From Symsagittifera roscoffensis (Eukaryota > Xenacoelomorpha > Acoela > Convolutidae): a DNA stretch of 64,000 bases. The stretch covers positions 4,927,954 through 4,991,953 of the forward strand of contig NC_087066.1 in assembly GCF_963678635.1 (NCBI RefSeq), written 5' to 3'. The position numbers were made by a program, and so were the translations under genes. This document shows positions 53,301 to 62,562 of this stretch, piece by piece. Under the pieces are notes generated by a model. That model had not been told where the DNA came from and ran no database searches. It was given only the letters and a program-made list of their open reading frames with translations. Position 1 is the stretch's first letter; the number at the start of each line of letters is the position of its first letter.

Positions 53301-55818
53301 AAGAAGGCAAATTTTACTATTGAACAGCGAAAGTGTTAAGTTCATTAAAATCGTGGTTGACTTATAGTTTCGAAAATGGGAATTTAACTTTCATATTTCC
53401 CGAAATAAAAAATGAAAAGTTTGAAATGCGAATTAGAAAAATTACTTGTTGTTCCAGTTTTCTCAAACTGGGTTAGCTTTTATCACAAAAGTGTCCCAGT
53501 GTCGGAAAATTGTTCTAGAAATTCAAAGAGCATTAAGGCCATTGAAATCTTTTTTCTTTCATTTTCGAATGTTGAGTTTTTTCCAAAAACAAACGAGCCA
53601 GTATTTTTTTTGTTTACTTGTCTTCATTGACTCTTTTCCAACTGTCTGTTTGCTATGTTCATAAGTTTATTGGTTCACCATGCCAAATTTGATTGAATTT
53701 TGACGAGTGTTTTTTCAAAATTGAAAGATGGTGGGATTGTGCAAAAAAGCCAATTTTTCTCTTTTTGTTGAATATTAAGAGGTTTTGTTAAGCTTCTTGC
53801 CCTCCAATTCTCTCTCACTTACCAGACTAAAACATACGTCGCCTAACGTAAATTGTGTTTATTGCGAGGGTTATTGAAGCCGTTGGATTGCTACGTCAGT
53901 AGCTTGAGGATATTCGCACAGTAGCTCATGTGAACTCTTTTATCGTTTACAGCCGATTGTTTTTTCAATTTTTAACACTTGCGATTAGGTATCATACAAA
54001 CAGCTTCAGCTGTTTCTCATTTTACCTTCATTTCATCCTTTGTATTAATGTGAGATATCCATTTTTGGCTGACGGACCCTAAAAATTGTTCTAAAGGCAC
54101 CTTCGGCGCCAAAATAAGCCAACTTGGGGGGGGGGCGCCGATAAGACGAAATTTTTGGTCACAATTTTCCAAAAAAAATCTTAAAAACGTCTTGTTTTTG
54201 GCCTGTTTTAAAATTTTGCCTGCGGAGTAGAATTGTTCGCCATTACAGGGACCTTTTAGCACTTTGGGAAAGCTCGGAAAATCAATTTTTTTGATCTAAG
54301 AAAAGGTCGACAAAATTTTCGAAATTGTTTTTAAAATTCCGCCTTCCTAGAGAAAACCCTAGATCCGCCTCTGAATATACATCATGTGAGGCGTGGAAGG
54401 GGAAAGAGCCAAGATCCTTAGGTACTAGTTTACTTGGTTGGTCCTGTGACAAAACTACTTTAGATGATTGGTCCGGCTTATTTTTTCTAAAAAAAGAGTC
54501 AGCACGGGTTATGAACCTATGCATCGGGGTGGGTTTTCGGATTCGTACCCGCTAGACTAACTTGGCCAGCTTGAGCAGCAGTAAAGTGAAATAAAAATGC
54601 ATGCTGTTAAAGTTAGCCACATACCCTACCTGTTTTTGTTAGGAACCACAGCGTTTTTGAGTGACCTAACAAGTAAACTAGTACCCGATCCTTAATCAAT
54701 TTGAACTTAAATGAGACAGTGGGTTGGAGGATCTCAAATTTAAGGATCTTTTTTTTGTGAGGAGGATGTAAGCTTCGTCCATATGTTTCAAATACAGGGT
54801 CTTTTTACTTATTTCGCCCAAATTTCTTAACTTAGATATTTTATATTATTCAAGGTATAGATGCCGAGAACAAAACTCTCATCACTCATCGCACTGATTG
54901 ATTTGTTTAATACAATTATGATTGTGACCTCTTACGCCGATTTGTAACGAGACCGAATTTTAGGCAGATATGAAGATGTTGTTTTTTTCCTTAACCTGTT
55001 TTTTTTCTGTGGTCTGCCAATTCTTGTTTTTTTTTCTGGTCTGCGTCTTATTTGCGAAATAAATTTTAAAAGTTAACCGAACACTTAAAGTTCTTGGCCA
55101 GGGGCAGATCTAGGATTTTCAACCTTTTTTAAAGTCAAACAAATTGATTTTTCGAGCTCTCCCAAAGCACTTTTTTGTCCGTTTTGGGCCAAGTTTCTGC
55201 GCCGCATGCAATATTTTGAAAAAAAACAGCCCAAAAAAGGCGTTTTTAACCTTTTTTTTTGGAAAATTTTGATAAGGCGCCTTTAGAATATTTTTAGGGT
55301 TCATCACCAAAAATGGATATTGGAAAATAGTACAAAGGGGGAAACCTTTGGGTCGGCAGGGTTCGAATCCCTGAGGGGGGTCTTCCCTCCTAAATCCGCC
55401 CCTATTCTTGGCCAATTCGGCTTATTTAGAAGTCGACATAAAATTGTGAACAATACATTTTGAGACTTGATGAAATTTGATTAGCTAATTCTAGCCAATC
55501 AGATTAAAGCAAAGTTGTTTCAGTTCAAGATGTTGAAATATTGATTTTTGGGCGGAATAAGTAAAAAGAGCCCAAACACATGACTTGTGACCCTGGCTAA
55601 AACATGTTTTAATTGTTGTTTGTTTTGTTTGCAGGTTCTGGGACTTTGCAGTGACTACGTGGCTGCAGTATTTAGCCATAGGCTGTATCATCAGAAGAGA
55701 CGTTGTGAGATACTGGCCCTGGTGGGTGGCCAACATATTATCCCTTCTGCTCTCTATCCTAATAGGAGAAGGGATTCTATTCTACAAACGCAGAAGGACT
55801 CGCAAATCAAGACTGTAG
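47395..55818 (+). CDS. Four-TM protein of SYS1/TMEM244 type, two exons
   Basis: Exon 1 47395-47741 (donor AGAAG|GTTAGT), exon 2 55635-55818 (acceptor TTTGTTTGCAG|G). The split codon gives Arg and the total is 531 nt, 176 residues plus stop. Four hydrophobic segments: about 41-65, 88-108, 117-138 and 143-162, then a basic tail (KRRRTRKSRL). The pattern after the second TM (YFISRR, FWDFAVT, a WPWW pair, GEG before a last short TM) matches my memory of SYS1 and its paralogue TMEM244. SYS1 is a Golgi/trans-Golgi protein that recruits ARFRP1; TMEM244 is poorly known. In-frame Met codons at 16 and 31 are alternative starts, and the one at 31 is closest to TM1. The intron is 7.9 kb and repeat-filled. 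Confidence 0.68.
47830..48055. mobile_element. MITE family B copy
   Basis: Begins GGCTCTTTTCCAG and ends CTGTAAAAGAGAAT, with imperfect inverted ends. The middle matches the outer MITE at 46007-46495 in the opposite orientation. Related, more decayed copies are at 48905-49125 and 49140-49300. Confidence 0.7.
48130..48904 (-). pseudogene. Decayed LINE reverse-transcriptase C-terminal fragment
   Basis: Minus-strand reading shows the usual post-RT region of CR1/Jockey-like LINEs: first EEKDLGVIIGSKLSF (in 48904-48659), then, after a frame change, QRRATRMVQGL, LGYHERLKKLDLPS, RRRRGTMIEMFKI and LNAFKNNLDKYR. At least two stop codons and a frameshift interrupt it. It is a different lineage from the intact LINE at 19-24 kb and lies in the SYS1-like gene intron, antisense to it. 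Confidence 0.85.
49310..49510 (+). repeat. Dispersed repeat shared with 53790-53960
   Basis: Both stretches share AAACATACGTC, a GTTGGGTTGCTA-like motif and AGCTCGTGTGGACTCTT-like sequence at similar spacing. Diverged, no ORF. Confidence 0.55.
49565..50330 (+). repeat. Dispersed SINE-like repeat, copy 2
   Basis: Homologous to 28690-29500, sharing ATTGCAATCGGGTAC at the start. It has two tRNA-like units, 49697-49765 (GGGTTTGAATAGG as B box) and 50197-50270 (A-box-like TGGTGTAGAG, B-box-like GTTTTGAATCCGG). Confidence 0.65.
51345..53060 (+). repeat. Imperfect local duplication, second copy internally deleted
   Basis: 51360-52340 and 52570-53060 share, in order, a GGGGAGGGG-ATTGTTCAATTGATCCCAC block, a GTGTCAATCATAAATTGTT block, and a CCCATACAGGTTGTTTGGTTG block. 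The distance between landmarks shrinks by about 550 bp in the second copy, showing an internal deletion. Non-coding, within the SYS1-like gene intron. Confidence 0.7.
54048..54385 (-). repeat. Partial copy of the 55101 repeat, inverted
   Basis: Matches the reverse complement of 55101-55320 (shared GATATCCATTTTTGG, CCTAAAAATTGTTCTAAAGG-like, and GCTTTGGGAGAGCTCG-like segments). It ends with AGATCCGCCTC. The half with the tRNA-like B box is missing. It forms an inverted pair, about 0.7 kb apart, with the full copy. Confidence 0.7.
54421..54686. mobile_element. MITE with 8-bp perfect target duplication and internal tRNA-like sequence
   Basis: Ends GGTACTAGTTTACTTGG and CAAGTAAACTAGTACCC are inverted repeats. 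GATCCTTA is present at 54413-54420 and 54687-54694. Inside, on the minus strand, TGGCCAAGTTAGTCTAGCGG and AGGTTCATAACCCG look like A and B boxes. No ORF. The 8-bp target site favours hAT. Confidence 0.88.
55101..55404. mobile_element. Short element with TIR-like ends, 10-bp target duplication and a consensus B box
   Basis: Left end GGGGCAGATCTAGGA and right end TCCTAAATCCGCCCCTA are imperfect inverted repeats. TTCTTGGCCA flanks both sides (55091-55100, 55405-55414), 10 bp and perfect. A full B-box match GGTTCGAATCC is at 55359. A 9-10-bp target site suggests Mutator-like mobilisation, while the B box suggests a tRNA-derived SINE origin. It lies in the SYS1-like gene intron. Confidence 0.85.
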
Positions 55819-57120
55819 TTGTTTTACATTTAGATTTATTTGCCATATATTAATTATCAATCTAATCCCCAGTCAGGCTTTTTTTCTTCGAAAAGGAACT
55901 TCGAGTCAGTAACTCAGTGACGAATCTAAAGAAAGAGATCCGAAGACAGGCACAACTAAGAGAGTAGTGGCCCAATGAGCAAAAATTACCAAATACTGAA
56001 ACTTAGGTTGGTAAATTGAAAACTAGCCCAGCCCTTATCGAAGCTTTGTTTGTACTGATGTAAGCAATAAAATTTTACTTTGGGATTGTCGGACTCCAAA
56101 GTGAGTTAGGACCGACCGATGTGGTTAACTCATAGAGTAATTTCGGATAGGGTACACCGTCTGCTCGTCACGCTATCTTATTTTCGGCCGGATAGATTCG
56201 TGCAACTTCTTAGTCTAATACCGATCCTAATCATACTCTTATACTTATCTAGTCTCAGGTTGTTTAACTAGTCTCTGCTAGGCCCAATAGATCTAGGGTA
56301 TACTGGTTTATTGCGGCTGCTGAAGTTCTCGGGAGAGTCCAACTAATTTCTAAGTTAAATTCAAATCTCTCTGGTGCTGAAATTACAAGTAATTTCAGCA
56401 CTTACAAATAAGTGGATTGTTAGTCAGATGGATCATGATTGGTTAATATTAAATACTTTATATTGGTAAAATATCTAATTTATCCAATCATAAAATGTAG
56501 TTTAGATCAGGTTCCACCCATCCGGGTTTTACAGAGTTTTTTAGAATAGTTTTTCTGCAATTCGAAGGATGGATGATGGACGTTGGTATTTGGCGAACAT
56601 CATATTTCTTTTCCGGTTTCTCTTGTTAGAGAAGTTCCAGGACGCTGGAATTAGGGATATCAAACGTTGTGTCTTCTTGTGACAACGACTGTGTTTCCGC
56701 AACAAACTCAAATCTGATTTCAGAATGGTTGGCTATGTCAGGTTTTTCTGTTTCATGTAGAGAACTTCTTGTGTTTGACCTTGTCTGGGAATGGCGTGGA
56801 GATTGTGCATGGAGGGGATGCCTGGTTACTCGGATCTGTACGTATACTTGAACATCGAGGTGGTCATTGGTCTAGTTCAATGAAGTCCTTTTCTGCGAAG
56901 TCAAGTCGTACTCTAAATCCTTTGAGTTGTGATTGTGAGCGGCATATCGATTGTGGTTGGCCATTCTTTTTCGAGTGTAGTGGGGTCGTTTTGTCTTTGG
57001 ATGTTCGTCCTTGGTGTTGTATGCTGATCTATATATTGCATAATATAATTTACATTTTATAAAACTTTTATTAGTTAAATATTTTTTAATTATGATTTTG
57101 GTTAGTTGTTTTCACAAAAG
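55819..57120. other. Gap between the SYS1-like gene and the virus-like block
   Basis: The first part should hold the 3' UTR of the SYS1-like gene (an AATAAA lies at 56067). A 12-bp perfect hairpin, GTGCTGAAATTA with loop CAAG, is at 56374-56401. 56.64-57.06 kb reads with a few stops on the minus strand (for example RVRLDFAEKDFIELDQ) and may be decayed coding sequence of the flanking block; not assignable. Confidence 0.35.
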
Positions 57121-58129
57121 CTTTTTGTTTTAGTTCAGTTATTTTGAAGAGTTACTCACCCTTGAGTAGCTCTTATTAAAAATAGGAGTGTGGTCACAAA
57201 GCGTGGATGTAGCACGGTGGGTTAGGCCGGCTATAGAGCATGCTCAGGACGTCCTCTTCTGGTGGGTTAGGCCAGGAGTGGAAGTATGATTGCATGCGGT
57301 GTTTGTGAGAGGTCCTGTTATGTGATAACGTTTTATGTTGGGTTTGTTGTGGTTTTTCTTATGTTTTGTTGGTTGTGTCCTTTTTTCAAAAATCAAGTTG
57401 TTTGTGGTATGGGTTTGTCTTTCGACTTTTTTGTGTTTTATTATTTCTTTCTTAGACTTTATAATAGTCTTCAAAAGAATAAATTATCCAGTTTTAAACT
57501 GGGTTAATCCGGTTTGGGTACCGTTGGTTTCCTTTTCTTAGTCATGCTGTTATTCTATGATTTGTGGTGTTTAGTAAGCTGCGTTGGTTAGTGTTGTTTA
57601 GTATATAATTCCTTTCCAACCGGGTTAAAGGAAAGTTTGAAACGTGTTCTCTTGTGTTAGAGTTGTTGAGTGTGAAAGCTTGAAACTGAAATTCATTATT
57701 TTAAACAATTCTTCGTGGGCGAGCTGTGCGAGTGTGGATAGAATTTTTGTGCGAATGAATGGAAATATCAAAAGGTTAGTACTGCATTTTCGTTTTATCA
57801 ATTTATTACATAGAAATTCAAATTTACTGCTAGTTGTTGGGGAAAATTAAGTTACAAATTTTCATCATTATTAGATTTACTGCTTGTGGGGAAAAAATTT
57901 ATAAATTAAATTACTGCATTGGTATTATTTTTATTTAATTGTTTGGTGCAAAAAATTAATAGAGTTTTAAACAGTTTGAAGAAGTTTTCTATTTTATATT
58001 TTTCTTTTGTGAATTTTTCAGATGATCGTTGGATGAAGGCTAAAATTCTAAAGAAGACATGGATAAAGAATGGTTAGTTTCTAATTTTAATTTAATTAGT
58101 CAATAATATGTATAATTCATACTTACCTG
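57121..58129 (-). other. Non-coding 3' region of the virus-like block
   Basis: G/T-rich on the plus strand. It holds a hairpin GAGTTACTCA/TGAGTAGCTC at 57147-57170, a repeated GTGGGTTAGGCC (57218, 57264) and a palindrome CCAGTTTTAAACTGG at 57490. Directly after the ORF D stop, minus strand, is a consensus 5' splice site CAG|GTAAGT (58129-58121). It could be a 3' LTR, but no second copy is visible. Confidence 0.4.
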
Positions 58130-59938
58130 TTAGTCGTCGGGGAAGAAACCGTGGGGAAAGATGTCGTGGATGAGGTCGGAAGTTGTTAGTAATTTTGCTA
58201 AGATGCGGATGATATTTTTAGTTTGAAGCAGTGGCCAAAGCAATTGAAGTGCTTTAATGGTTGTTAGTTCTTCTGTGCCAACTGCAAACTCATAAGGTGT
58301 GTTTCGGATGAGATTATATAATTTGTGATTGAATTTAGTGTTGTGGATGAATTCTAATATGGGGATTTCTATAGGTTGAACAAATTCGTGTGGGATAAGG
58401 AAGGGTCGGGATTCTTCTGCGTTGAAGGTCTTCGTGATGGGACAAAAAATATACATTTGGGTTATGGTGTCGTAATTTCGAAGAATACCATGAAGGTTAG
58501 TATCTTTAATGCAATATGTGAAGTTAAGAAAGAATGGTGAGGTGTATTTGGAATTGATGAATTGAAAACGGTGGTGTGGTTGTCTGGAGGGAGTGTGTAG
58601 GTCGAAGTGATTTTGTATAAAACGATAATATGTATATGTGTGAGTTTGTTTAGTGCGTAACATAATATCGTGTGAGCAGTGCAAATCTCGTTCATGTGGT
58701 GCAAGGAAATGAAAGGTTAGTGAAAATAATTGAAAGCGTTCTTTAAAACTTTCGTAGGCTTGTGTGTCTGTTAGTGCTTCTGAAATGATGTGATCAAATT
58801 TGCGATCAAAGATGTTGAGTGTAAATACATATGGTGTTTTAATGAAAAATTTTTCTGTGATTTGTGGGTTAGCGAAGCGATCATCGTCTAAAAATTGATC
58901 TTGGTTAGTTCGGATGATGTTATAATCATAATATTCTAGCGTATATTCGTTAGCTCGGGGTGCAGTGTATGTTTTTAGTGACTTTTTATATCCGATGTAA
59001 GTAAATTGTCTAGGTGTTAGTGGTGTAGTGAGTCGATATAACATGTCTTTATTTCGTTCTATATCGATGTGAGTGTTAGATAAAGGTAGGCAAAGGGGAT
59101 TAGTAAAATGATAATATGAGGTCCAAGGAAGGGTAGGCATTAAAACGTGTTCGTCTACAAAACTACGTGTATCGTTAGTGTCGTGAGGGGTGTTTAAGGT
59201 ATATTGTGGAAATGAGGGTAAGGTGATAGCTAAAAATTCTTTCGTGTTAGTGTGATTTGGATGATTTATATATTCACGGGCTGTTCCTGGTTTTCCTGGG
59301 AAAGGATGGTTTGGGAACTTTCTTTTAAAAGTGCGATAAGCTCTATTAGTGCTGAGTGAAGATTCAGTAGATATGGATGATGGTGCTAATGATTCGGTAT
59401 AAACTGAAGAGGGTGTAGGGGTAGGTGGGTTGGATGAATCTATTGTGGATGAAATTTGGTTTATAGTGGGGGTGTCAAGGTGGTAGGGTTGTTGTTGTAG
59501 GGTAATAAAATTATCTAGTTCTGGGGAGATTTGGGGGGTATCTGGAGAATTGGATGATCGGTCTGAATGAAGTGAAGAGTAGGTTGGAGTGACTTGGGAA
59601 GCATAAGAGGGTGTAGAATTGGTTGGGACAGGGTTATTTGGTAGTATTGGTTGAAAAGGGGGTTGGGAAAAAATTGAGGGGTTGGTGTGAAAATGATTGG
59701 ATGGAGATGGTTCAGAGTCGGCAAATTCATCGGGGGTTTCAATATTCGGGTTATTGAGTTGTGAAGTGGAGTATAAAACTGAGATTTGTGAATTAGTATC
59801 TGAATTCATGCCTGATGTTACATTAATGGTTGGAAAATCGGGTGGCGGGAAAGCAAAAAGTGGAATTTTTGTAATTGGAGTGGTGAGGTTGGTTGGGTGG
59901 GAATTTGAGCGGTGTAGGGATCCAAGTTGTCGGCTCAT
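58130..59938 (-). CDS. ORF D of virus-like block, 602 residues, unknown
   Basis: Starts at the ATG inside the TGA of the preceding frame (ATGA), in another frame. Residues 1-205 are Pro/Ser/Thr/Asn-rich and probably disordered. Residues 205-602 are folded-looking, aromatic-rich (many Tyr, Phe, His) with mixed beta/helix patterns and no membrane segment. No motif recognised. The architecture, a disordered head and a compact tail, is seen in Gag-like, nucleocapsid-like and phosphoprotein-like proteins, but the sequence gives no basis to choose. The frame is intact, with stop TAA at 58130-58132. Coupled termination-reinitiation would tie its output to the glycoprotein frame. Confidence 0.7.
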   Translation of the reverse strand: MSRQLGSLHRSNSHPTNLTTPITKIPLFAFPPPDFPTINVTSGMNSDTNSQISVLYSTSQLNNPNIETPDEFADSEPSPSNHFHTNPSIFSQPPFQPILPNNPVPTNSTPSYASQVTPTYSSLHSDRSSNSPDTPQISPELDNFITLQQQPYHLDTPTINQISSTIDSSNPPTPTPSSVYTESLAPSSISTESSLSTNRAYRTFKRKFPNHPFPGKPGTAREYINHPNHTNTKEFLAITLPSFPQYTLNTPHDTNDTRSFVDEHVLMPTLPWTSYYHFTNPLCLPLSNTHIDIERNKDMLYRLTTPLTPRQFTYIGYKKSLKTYTAPRANEYTLEYYDYNIIRTNQDQFLDDDRFANPQITEKFFIKTPYVFTLNIFDRKFDHIISEALTDTQAYESFKERFQLFSLTFHFLAPHERDLHCSHDIMLRTKQTHTYTYYRFIQNHFDLHTPSRQPHHRFQFINSKYTSPFFLNFTYCIKDTNLHGILRNYDTITQMYIFCPITKTFNAEESRPFLIPHEFVQPIEIPILEFIHNTKFNHKLYNLIRNTPYEFAVGTEELTTIKALQLLWPLLQTKNIIRILAKLLTTSDLIHDIFPHGFFPDD

Positions 59939-62538
59939 CGTGGGCTAAAAAAATTATTATTTTGAGACTGAAAAGCGGTGGTATGGAGTTGTTCTATAAT
60001 TTGTTCATAAGTATTTTCATCTTGTGAATGGTGTGTCATTATATGTTGGATGGGACTTTGTGATATGGTTGGTCTAAAATTTGGATTATGTGTTTTTGCT
60101 AAACTTCGAAAATTTCGTGGGACTAGGGATAGTGGATGGTTATGTGGTAGGGGTGGTAACTGTGGTGCTGTAGGCGTTGTGTCTACATTGTTATGTTCTT
60201 CGTCGTATGTGTTCTGTCTTGTTGCTATTTTTGTGTTGTATTCTTTTATTTGTGCGTCTAAAAGAATTTTGTTTATTGATGTAGAAAAAATTCCGAAAAA
60301 TCCTGCAAATAGTATGCGTGCTACACTTGCTTGTCTGTTTACTTGTGTGTGTATAGCACATGTGTTGTAGATTCCTTTTAAAAGTGAAAAAAGAAATCCT
60401 ATAAAGTTAAACATTGCGTATAAAATAGTTAATTTTTCTAAGATGTAGTAGGGCCATCCTAGAAAATCAAGAATTTCATTTTTGAGTGTAACAAAGCTAA
60501 AAATATTAATAGGTGATATATCTTGGGGACGGTATTTTTCACGGTTTAGATATATATAATCTTTAATGTCTTTAAAATATCCGCTATAGTCTTGCGTATA
60601 GATGTCTGCAAATCCTGCGGTTTCGGCAAGTTTGCGTAAGTTTTGGTCAATTGATTGTCTTTGTATAGTGTCCATTTGTGTTAATAATTCTTGGAATTGT
60701 TGTGTTCTAATGTGATGTTGAATATCTGATTTTGAATATATTCCTTTTGATTGTAAGTCGATATTTGGGTTTCGAGCGATAGCTCTAATGCTTTCAGGTG
60801 AAAATTTTTTGAGTGATTGCATTAATGTGGGATATGGGGTAAGAAGGTAATATTTATCTTCATCAGGATTTAGTTGTACTACATTGTGGCTATTTTCTGA
60901 TCCACATGGGACTGCGGTATCCCAGAAATAGGTTCTTCTTGAAAGTGTGTCAACGAAATGTACTTTATTCTTATAAAAGATAGGGATTCTTTTATAGCAT
61001 CGTTTGTCTTCAAAAACGTATAGTGGTGATACTTTTTTGGTGCAAGTATAAAACCATAAAATGTTTCCTTCGTAATCTAAAAAATTTGATCTATTTCCTG
61101 ATAGTAAATATCCTGCGTAGGGTATTTTTAATACTGCTAGTGCAAGTGATTGTAATATTTGTGTTCTTTCTAATTCGCATAATTGGTGAAGTGTTTCTAA
61201 TTCGGAGAGTGACCTTTCTTGAAAAATTCGGCTAATCGTGTAGTCTAATTTCATATCTAAGTGAATATCATAGTGGATATTACCGAAATATGTACTATTC
61301 ATTAGTGATAGTTCTTGTAAACGTGTGCTTTGATCGTCTTGGGGCTTTAGATGTCCACCAGGTTGACCTGTATTTTTTTGAAAATTAACTGGTATATATG
61401 ATGTTCCTTCATTTGGAGGATGACTTGTGGCGTATGGGTCGACTTTTATTTTTCCAGTGATCATGTCGAATCCTTTTTCGTATTCAACTAGTATTTCGGA
61501 GTATTATGTTTTGTGAAGTGGGTTTTTATATTTACATGCAAGTTCTGTTTCTTGATATACTTGAAAACGTGTTAATTTATTTTCTATATTGTGAATGTTT
61601 CTAAAATTAGAACTTATTTTTCGTAATGGATTTACTTGTTCATATGGTATTGATTGTATAAAATATTTTTCGTGAAATTTTATCATACGAGCGTGTATTT
61701 TTGCTACTTGAAATGTTGTACATGTGTCTTCGGGGAACCAAACAATTGTTGCTTGTGTTCGTGTTGTAGGGTCGCAATAACCTTGATCATTTTTACAAGG
61801 TAATCTAATTCCTTGATAGATCATTGTGTTGTCTGATAAATCTCGTGTGAGTTGTATTTTCCAATCGAAAAACATTATTTCTTGGTATCCTTTATTTTTT
61901 GTGTCTGCTTTGCAGTTTGATGGGTTATTTATACCAATGTGTGGTATCCAGTGTTTATCGTGTATGTCATAGGTTAATCGTCCGTGTGCGCCGTTATATG
62001 GGTATTTTTCATCTAATTTTATATGTCCTTGATATCTTTCAAGTTCTGCTTGATGTACAGAGTCTGAAAAAACTTGGAAGTATACTAACTTTCTATCTGT
62101 GTTTTTATTTTTTGTGATATTTAGTCGGAGTAACTCGTTTTTACAATCTTCGGGATTTAGGTGTAAAAGTCGTTCGATATTACTTTGGTAGAATGATTCA
62201 TGGTCAAGTCGGTTTTTATTTCCGTTTGAGACTTGTGAACAATGTACTTTTTTCTCAGAGAATGTTGCTGTGAATTTATATCCTATAACTGTTGTTGCTC
62301 GGGCTTTTGAGTAAAGTGTTGCTATTACATTTGTTGTTTCTATGGCTTGTGGTTCTGTTTCGCATTGTGATACTTGATTTATTGCATATTTGTGTAGTGT
62401 TTTTTGTTCGTTTTCTTCACAATCGTAATGTGTTACTAATAAATCTTGGGGTCCTGTGCGGGGGGAAGGGTTTATGTTTTGATTTGAGATTACTAGAAAA
62501 AGGAGTTGGAGAAAAATTAATAATTTTAGAATATACAT
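59935..62538 (-). pseudogene. Chuvirus-type glycoprotein (env-like), split by one in-frame TAA
   Basis: 62538-61504 encodes 344 residues: signal peptide (about 1-17), then a Cys-patterned ectodomain. The TAA at 61506-61504 stops it. The same frame then stays open, 13 codons to the ATG at 61464, and continues 509 residues to the TGA at 59937-59935. The second part has the Tyr/Leu-Gly-Asn-Arg block followed by a Trp-Phe-Tyr-x-Cys block characteristic of this family, a predicted TM near 345-370, and a long tail with a second hydrophobic run near 385-400. These glycoproteins mediate attachment and fusion in chuviruses, and in retroelements they act as captured env. The match is by pattern recognition, not by alignment. 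A single nonsense change in an otherwise open frame indicates recent loss, stop-codon readthrough or an assembly error. Confidence 0.72.
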
Positions 62539-62562
62539 GTGTATGATAATCCTGAGTATGGG

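Noticed and set aside
56640-57062. Plus-strand frames in 56669-57062
   Set aside because: Short, Cys/Trp-rich from G/T-rich DNA; the minus strand looks more coding-like but is interrupted. Left as undefined.
57640-58075. Possible small spliced plus-strand gene (donor near 57774, acceptor near 58020)
   Set aside because: The splice sites look fair, but the joined frame ends after a few codons and the sequence lies in the G-poor minus-strand block.
61504-61506. A variant genetic code in which TAA is sense
   Set aside because: Other genes in the window end at TAA or use it outside frames normally, so a local lesion or readthrough is the simpler reading.
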